Of a stretch of 64,000 nt of DNA, positions 60,714 to 64,000 are shown one piece after another. The stretch's first letter is position 1, and each line of letters begins with the position of its first letter. Source of the DNA: JANNAT01 sp031384605 (GTDB lineage: Bacteria > Pseudomonadota > Alphaproteobacteria > Rhodobacterales > Rhodobacteraceae); assembly GCA_031384605.1 (NCBI GenBank), contig JANNAT010000142.1, positions 1 to 64,000 on the forward strand, read 5' to 3'. The position numbers were made by a program, and so were the translations under genes. The notes under the pieces are model-generated. The model saw nothing but the letters and a program-made list of their open reading frames with translations, was not told where the DNA came from and made no database searches.

Positions 60714-61622
60714 ATGGAAAAGAAATCTGAGCGGCGCGGCCTAGGTAGGGGTCTTTCGGCCTTGATGGCGGATGTTAGCCTTGATCAAGCAGTCACGGGG
60801 CCAGAACAGCAAAAGAATTCAGAGACTCTTGTTCCAATAGAACGGATATCCCCAAACCCCAATCAGCCACGCCGCGATTTTAACCCCGAAGCTCTGCAAG
60901 AGCTTGCCGATTCTTTAGCGAAAAAAGGAGTAATTCAGCCCCTGATCGTTCGGCAACTGGGTAAAGATGAACGCTATGAAATTGTTGCGGGAGAACGCCG
61001 TTGGCGCGCTGCACAGATGGCAAATCTACATGAGTTGCCCGTAATCATCAGACAATTCAGCGATTCCGAAGTTTTAGAAATCGCAATTATTGAGAACATT
61101 CAACGCGCCGAACTTAACGCGATAGAAGAGGCACAGGCTTACCGACAGTTGATGCAGCGGTTTGGGCATACGCAAGAAAAAGTTGCTGAAGCTCTGTCCA
61201 GAAGTCGTAGTCATGTCGCCAATCTTCTTCGTCTTCTGACTTTGCCCGAAGACGTCCAAGCCCTTGTAACAAAAGGTAAGATATCGGCCGGGCATGCGCG
61301 TGCCTTGATAACTTCCGCCGCAGCGTCGGAACTTGCACGGCAAATCGTTGCCCGGGGACTGTCTGTCCGAGAGACCGAAGAACTTGTCCGAAAATCGGCT
61401 GCGGAACCGCATAATCGGCGTATTTCGAAAGAACGCAAATCCAAGGACGCGGACACCAGAGCAATTGAGATGGATGTATCGGCTAATCTGAACATGAATG
61501 TGCAGATTGATCACGAACCCGGCGGTCCAGGCGGAAAAGTGACAATCACGTATCGGTCGCTCGACGACCTTGATCTGCTGTGTCGTGCGCTTTCGCAGAT
61601 ACCCCGGGATGGTACGTTTTAG
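60714..61622 (+). CDS. parB: chromosome partitioning protein ParB
   Basis: 302 aa. LGRGLSALM at the N-terminus, NPNQPRRDFNPEALQELADS, GERRWRAAQMA (CTP-binding arginine patch), ENIQRAELNAIEEAQAYRQL, and the HTH GHTQEKVAEALSRSRSHVAN. The last 60 residues form the dimerisation domain. It binds parS and spreads as a CTP-dependent clamp. Confidence 0.98.
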   Translation: MEKKSERRGLGRGLSALMADVSLDQAVTGPEQQKNSETLVPIERISPNPNQPRRDFNPEALQELADSLAKKGVIQPLIVRQLGKDERYEIVAGERRWRAAQMANLHELPVIIRQFSDSEVLEIAIIENIQRAELNAIEEAQAYRQLMQRFGHTQEKVAEALSRSRSHVANLLRLLTLPEDVQALVTKGKISAGHARALITSAAASELARQIVARGLSVRETEELVRKSAAEPHNRRISKERKSKDADTRAIEMDVSANLNMNVQIDHEPGGPGGKVTITYRSLDDLDLLCRALSQIPRDGTF

Positions 61623-61737
61623 AGAACTGGCCTTATTTCGTTGCAACCACGCGCCGATGCAAAAAAGTCCGGCGTCGTTCACACATTTTCAAGCGGACCT
61701 TGCTCTAGTTTTTTCCCGATTTGTTGCCAAAACCTCT

Positions 61738-62901
61738 CTATACGTCTGAAAGTTCCCGGATGATTGCATTCAACACCATCCGACCCTTGGGCGTCGCGAT
61801 TACTCTTGCGGTATCGGATGTGATCATGCCCAGATCTTTCAGATAATCAGTCTGAGTTGTGCTTAGAGGTGTAGGAGAAATGGCATTGTAGCGGCGTAGA
61901 TCCATACCTTCTTGCAGCCGAAGTGACATCATCAGATATTCCAACGCATGATCACGCGACGAAAGGGCATGACGAGGCATTTCCCCATGGTGCCCAGAAA
62001 GCACCGTCTTTATCCAAAGCGCTGGAGATTTGGCGACCTCCGTAGCCCACCTTGTGCCATTGATGGTCAGCCTGCCATGCGCTCCAGGTCCAATGCCAAT
62101 ATAGTCGCCGCCGCGCCAATAGATCAAGTTATGGACAGATTCCGCATCTCTGTGGGCATGATTTGAGACCTCATAAGCAGGAAGTCCGGCTTTGTCGGTC
62201 AAGTCCTGCGTCACGTCATACAGCTCAGCCGCAACATCGTCTTTCGGCAACCCTTTCAGGCCACCACGCGCCAGCCGATCCGCAAAAGCAGTGCCATCTT
62301 CAATTGTCAGTTGATACAAAGAAAGGTGATCGGCAGCCAAAAGCAGCGCCGACCGCAGTTCAGCTTTCCATTGAGCGATGTCTTGGTCTTGCCGCGCATA
62401 AATCAAATCGAAACTGACGCGATCAAAACAGCCCTTTGCGATCTCGAACGCGCGCCTTGCCTCGCTTGCTGTATGCTTACGACCCAGTTTCCGAAGATCT
62501 GCATCATTCATTGCCTGCATGCCCATCGAAATGCGCGTAACCCCAGCATCCCGATAACCTGCAAATCGTCCTGTCTCAATGGATCCGGGATTGGCCTCGA
62601 GGGTAATCTCGGGGTTGTTTCGCATGGTCCAGGTTGTCTTTATGCGCGCAATGACCGCAGCAACAAGGTCGGGGTGCATTAAGGATGGCGTCCCACCACC
62701 AAAAAAGACGGTATCAAGTCGACGACCTGTGGTTTCCAGCCCAATGCGGTCAATCTCGATAAGATAGGCCTTCTCCCAGTCGATCTGATTGATGCCCGCC
62801 GCAACATGGCTATTGAAATCACAATAGGGACATTTCGACTCGCAGAAGGGCCAATGAATATAAAGGCCAAAGCCACCGTTCCGCCAGTCTTCCATAGTCA
62901 C
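61738..62901 (-). CDS. hemW: radical SAM heme chaperone HemW
   Basis: 387 aa. LYIHWPFCESKCPYCDFNSH carries the SAM-binding cysteines, then VFFGGGTPSLMHPDLVAAVI, EANPGSIETGRFAGYRDAGV, FDLIYARQDQDIAQWKAEL, YIGIGPGAHGRL and a C-terminal winged domain. HemW binds heme and delivers it to respiratory enzymes; it is not the coproporphyrinogen oxidase HemN. Convergent with parB. Confidence 0.95.
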   Translation of the reverse strand: MTMEDWRNGGFGLYIHWPFCESKCPYCDFNSHVAAGINQIDWEKAYLIEIDRIGLETTGRRLDTVFFGGGTPSLMHPDLVAAVIARIKTTWTMRNNPEITLEANPGSIETGRFAGYRDAGVTRISMGMQAMNDADLRKLGRKHTASEARRAFEIAKGCFDRVSFDLIYARQDQDIAQWKAELRSALLLAADHLSLYQLTIEDGTAFADRLARGGLKGLPKDDVAAELYDVTQDLTDKAGLPAYEVSNHAHRDAESVHNLIYWRGGDYIGIGPGAHGRLTINGTRWATEVAKSPALWIKTVLSGHHGEMPRHALSSRDHALEYLMMSLRLQEGMDLRRYNAISPTPLSTTQTDYLKDLGMITSDTARVIATPKGRMVLNAIIRELSDV

Positions 62902-62989
62902 GCCTTTTGTTCTGCAAGGCCCATCTTGCCGGAGATTGCATCGCTTGCACGCCTCGGGTCGGCGTATTTATTGACTAGATGTCGATTTG

Positions 62990-63005
62990 TGTTTCACGTG
63001 AAACA
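62990..63005. promoter_or_regulatory. parS site 3 (end of rdgB)
   Basis: Perfect TGTTTCACGTGAAACA covering the last codons and the stop of rdgB (C-F-T-stop), 3.7 kb from site 2. Confidence 0.95.
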
Positions 63006-63602
63006 CCCCTTGATCAACTTATGAAACGCATCTGCCCGGTGGCTTATTTGATTTTTCTGCCAGCGATCCATTTCCCCCAGCGTTTGACCATAGCCGTCCG
63101 GTAGAAAGATGGGATCATATCCGTGCCCTTGATTGCCACGCTTTGGCCAAACGACCTGACCCGCCATCACGCCCTCAAAAACCTCGTCATGCCCATCGGG
63201 CCAGGCCAAAACAAGCGTACATCGAAACTGCGCATACCTCGGGCAGGGGGCCCGCGCCGCTTCAAGCAAATCCCATGTTTTCTGCATCGCCAAACCAAAG
63301 TCCCGCCCGGTCGGGGTTTCGGCCCAATCGGCCGTGTAAACGCCAGGCGCACCGCCAAGCGCATCAACGCTGATACCGGAATCGTCGGCCAAAGCAGGAA
63401 AACCGGATGCGTCGCTTGCGGAATGTGCCTTCAGGCGCGCATTTCCAACAAAATTATCTTCAGTTTCGACCGGCTCTTTCAGCCCAAGCGCGCCAGCGGA
63501 GACGATGGCAACGCCATACGGCTCAATCAAGGCGCGTATTTCTTCCAGCTTCCCAAGGTTATGCGTTGCAATCAGCAGCGTGTCCCCAGCGAACTTTCGC
63601 AT
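62994..63602 (-). CDS. rdgB: XTP/dITP diphosphatase
   Basis: 202 aa from the ATG at 63602, which overlaps the rph stop (TGATG). LLIATHNLGKLEEIRALIEP, ETEDNFVGNARLKAHSASDA, FPALADDSGISVDALGGAPG and GHGYDPIFLPDGYGQTLGEM are the Ham1/RdgB signature. It removes ITP, dITP and XTP from the nucleotide pool. Confidence 0.97.
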   Translation of the reverse strand: MRKFAGDTLLIATHNLGKLEEIRALIEPYGVAIVSAGALGLKEPVETEDNFVGNARLKAHSASDASGFPALADDSGISVDALGGAPGVYTADWAETPTGRDFGLAMQKTWDLLEAARAPCPRYAQFRCTLVLAWPDGHDEVFEGVMAGQVVWPKRGNQGHGYDPIFLPDGYGQTLGEMDRWQKNQISHRADAFHKLIKGCFT

Positions 63603-64000
63603 CAAAACATTCCCAATGCGGCCTTTTGGCTTGCGACCAGTTGCGCCACGCCCGCCTCAGCCAGATCCAACAACTCTCCCATTTCAGCACGCGAAAATGT
63701 TGCCCCTTCAGCAGACATTTGCACCTCTACCATCCGACCGCGCCCCGTCAGAATAAAGTTACCGTCTGTCCCTGCAGTCGAATCCTCGGCATAGTCCAAA
63801 TCCAGAACCGTTTGACCCGCATAAATCCCACAAGACACAGCAGCAATGTGATCAATGATCGGATCACTGACAATCGCACCGCTTTTCAGCAGCCTGTTCA
63901 TTGCCAACCGCAAAGCAACCCAACCGCCAGTTATTGATGCACAGCGCGTGCCACCATCGGCTTGCAGCACATCGCAGTCGATCACAATCTGCCGCTCACC
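63602..64000 (-). CDS. rph: ribonuclease PH (5' end cut by window edge)
   Basis: The visible 132 residues are the C-terminal half of RNase PH: ERQIVIDCDVLQADGGTRCA, TGGWVALRLAMNRLL, LDYAEDSTAGTDGNFILTGR, GRMVEVQMSAEGATFSRAEM. It trims tRNA 3' ends with phosphate. The usual order rph-rdgB-hemW is kept. Confidence 0.96.
   Translation of the reverse strand, partial: GERQIVIDCDVLQADGGTRCASITGGWVALRLAMNRLLKSGAIVSDPIIDHIAAVSCGIYAGQTVLDLDYAEDSTAGTDGNFILTGRGRMVEVQMSAEGATFSRAEMGELLDLAEAGVAQLVASQKAALGMF

Noticed and set aside
1..64000. CRISPR arrays, transposases, rRNA genes
   Set aside because: None seen on either strand.

Overview
The window looks like an alphaproteobacterial chromosome, most likely Rhodobacterales (Roseobacter/Rhodobacter relatives). 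The signs are the redox trio regA-senC-regB, a short H-NS-type protein, alphaproteobacterial AddB/AddA, HemJ, the N-terminally processed GltB, and the block rho-mnmE-mnmG-rsmG-parA-parB. No rRNA, CRISPR array or insertion sequence was seen. Gene identities come from reading the translations and motifs by eye; no database search was run.

Layout. 1-12.9 kb: end of a glutathione S-transferase, mtgA, an orphan membrane-bound LuxR-type regulator, a secreted protein, the glutamate synthase operon gltD-(secreted protein)-gltB, uppP with a complex I-type NAD(P)-binding protein, tRNA-Leu(CAG), and an HpcH/HpaI aldolase. 13.1-20.95 kb: a small integrated island inside a tRNA-Thr(CGT) gene. The tRNA 5' half is left at 20989-20950 and a decayed 3' half at 13105-13061. 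The island holds a three-gene unknown operon with a TIGR04255-type protein, a complete and different tRNA-Thr(CGT), a zinc-ribbon protein, small unknown genes, a C5 DNA methyltransferase followed by a GIY-YIG nuclease (probable restriction-modification pair), an AlpA-type regulator, and a tyrosine integrase broken by an internal inversion. 21.0-27.7 kb: HemY-like protein, mitofilin-like protein, hemD, and the divergent operon tsaD-gpsA-yciI-EVE plus a DUF1761 protein. 27.7-33.8 kb: DUF2853 protein, ahcY, HD hydrolase, H-NS-like protein, regA, senC, regB. 33.9-44.4 kb: a dense plus-strand run, PAS protein-tsaE-amgK-murU-addB-addA-trxA, with overlapping starts and stops and a clear terminator. 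44.5-51.1 kb: hslVU, alpha/beta hydrolase, Smr protein, mltA, Tim44-like protein, fxsA, secB. 51.1-53.8 kb: dnaQ, coaE, aroE, maf on the minus strand. 53.8-54.25 kb: a gene-free segment with DnaA-box-like sites and an AT-rich core, a good candidate for the chromosomal origin. 54.25-61.6 kb: hemJ, rho, mnmE, mnmG, rsmG, parA, parB on the plus strand. 61.7-64.0 kb: hemW, rdgB and the end of rph on the minus strand.

How it works together. The right third is the replication/segregation hub: genes flanking the candidate origin point outward, three perfect 16-bp parS palindromes lie between 57.4 and 63.0 kb, and parA/parB sit between the second and third. The left and centre are mostly housekeeping functions: nitrogen assimilation, cell-wall synthesis and recycling, tRNA t6A modification (TsaD and TsaE in different operons), heme metabolism, redox regulation and protein quality control. 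The island is the only clearly accessory stretch and the best place to look for something undescribed: it has destroyed a resident tRNA gene, carries a replacement with the same anticodon, and couples a likely restriction-modification pair with an uncharacterised three-gene operon under its own sigma70-like promoter.
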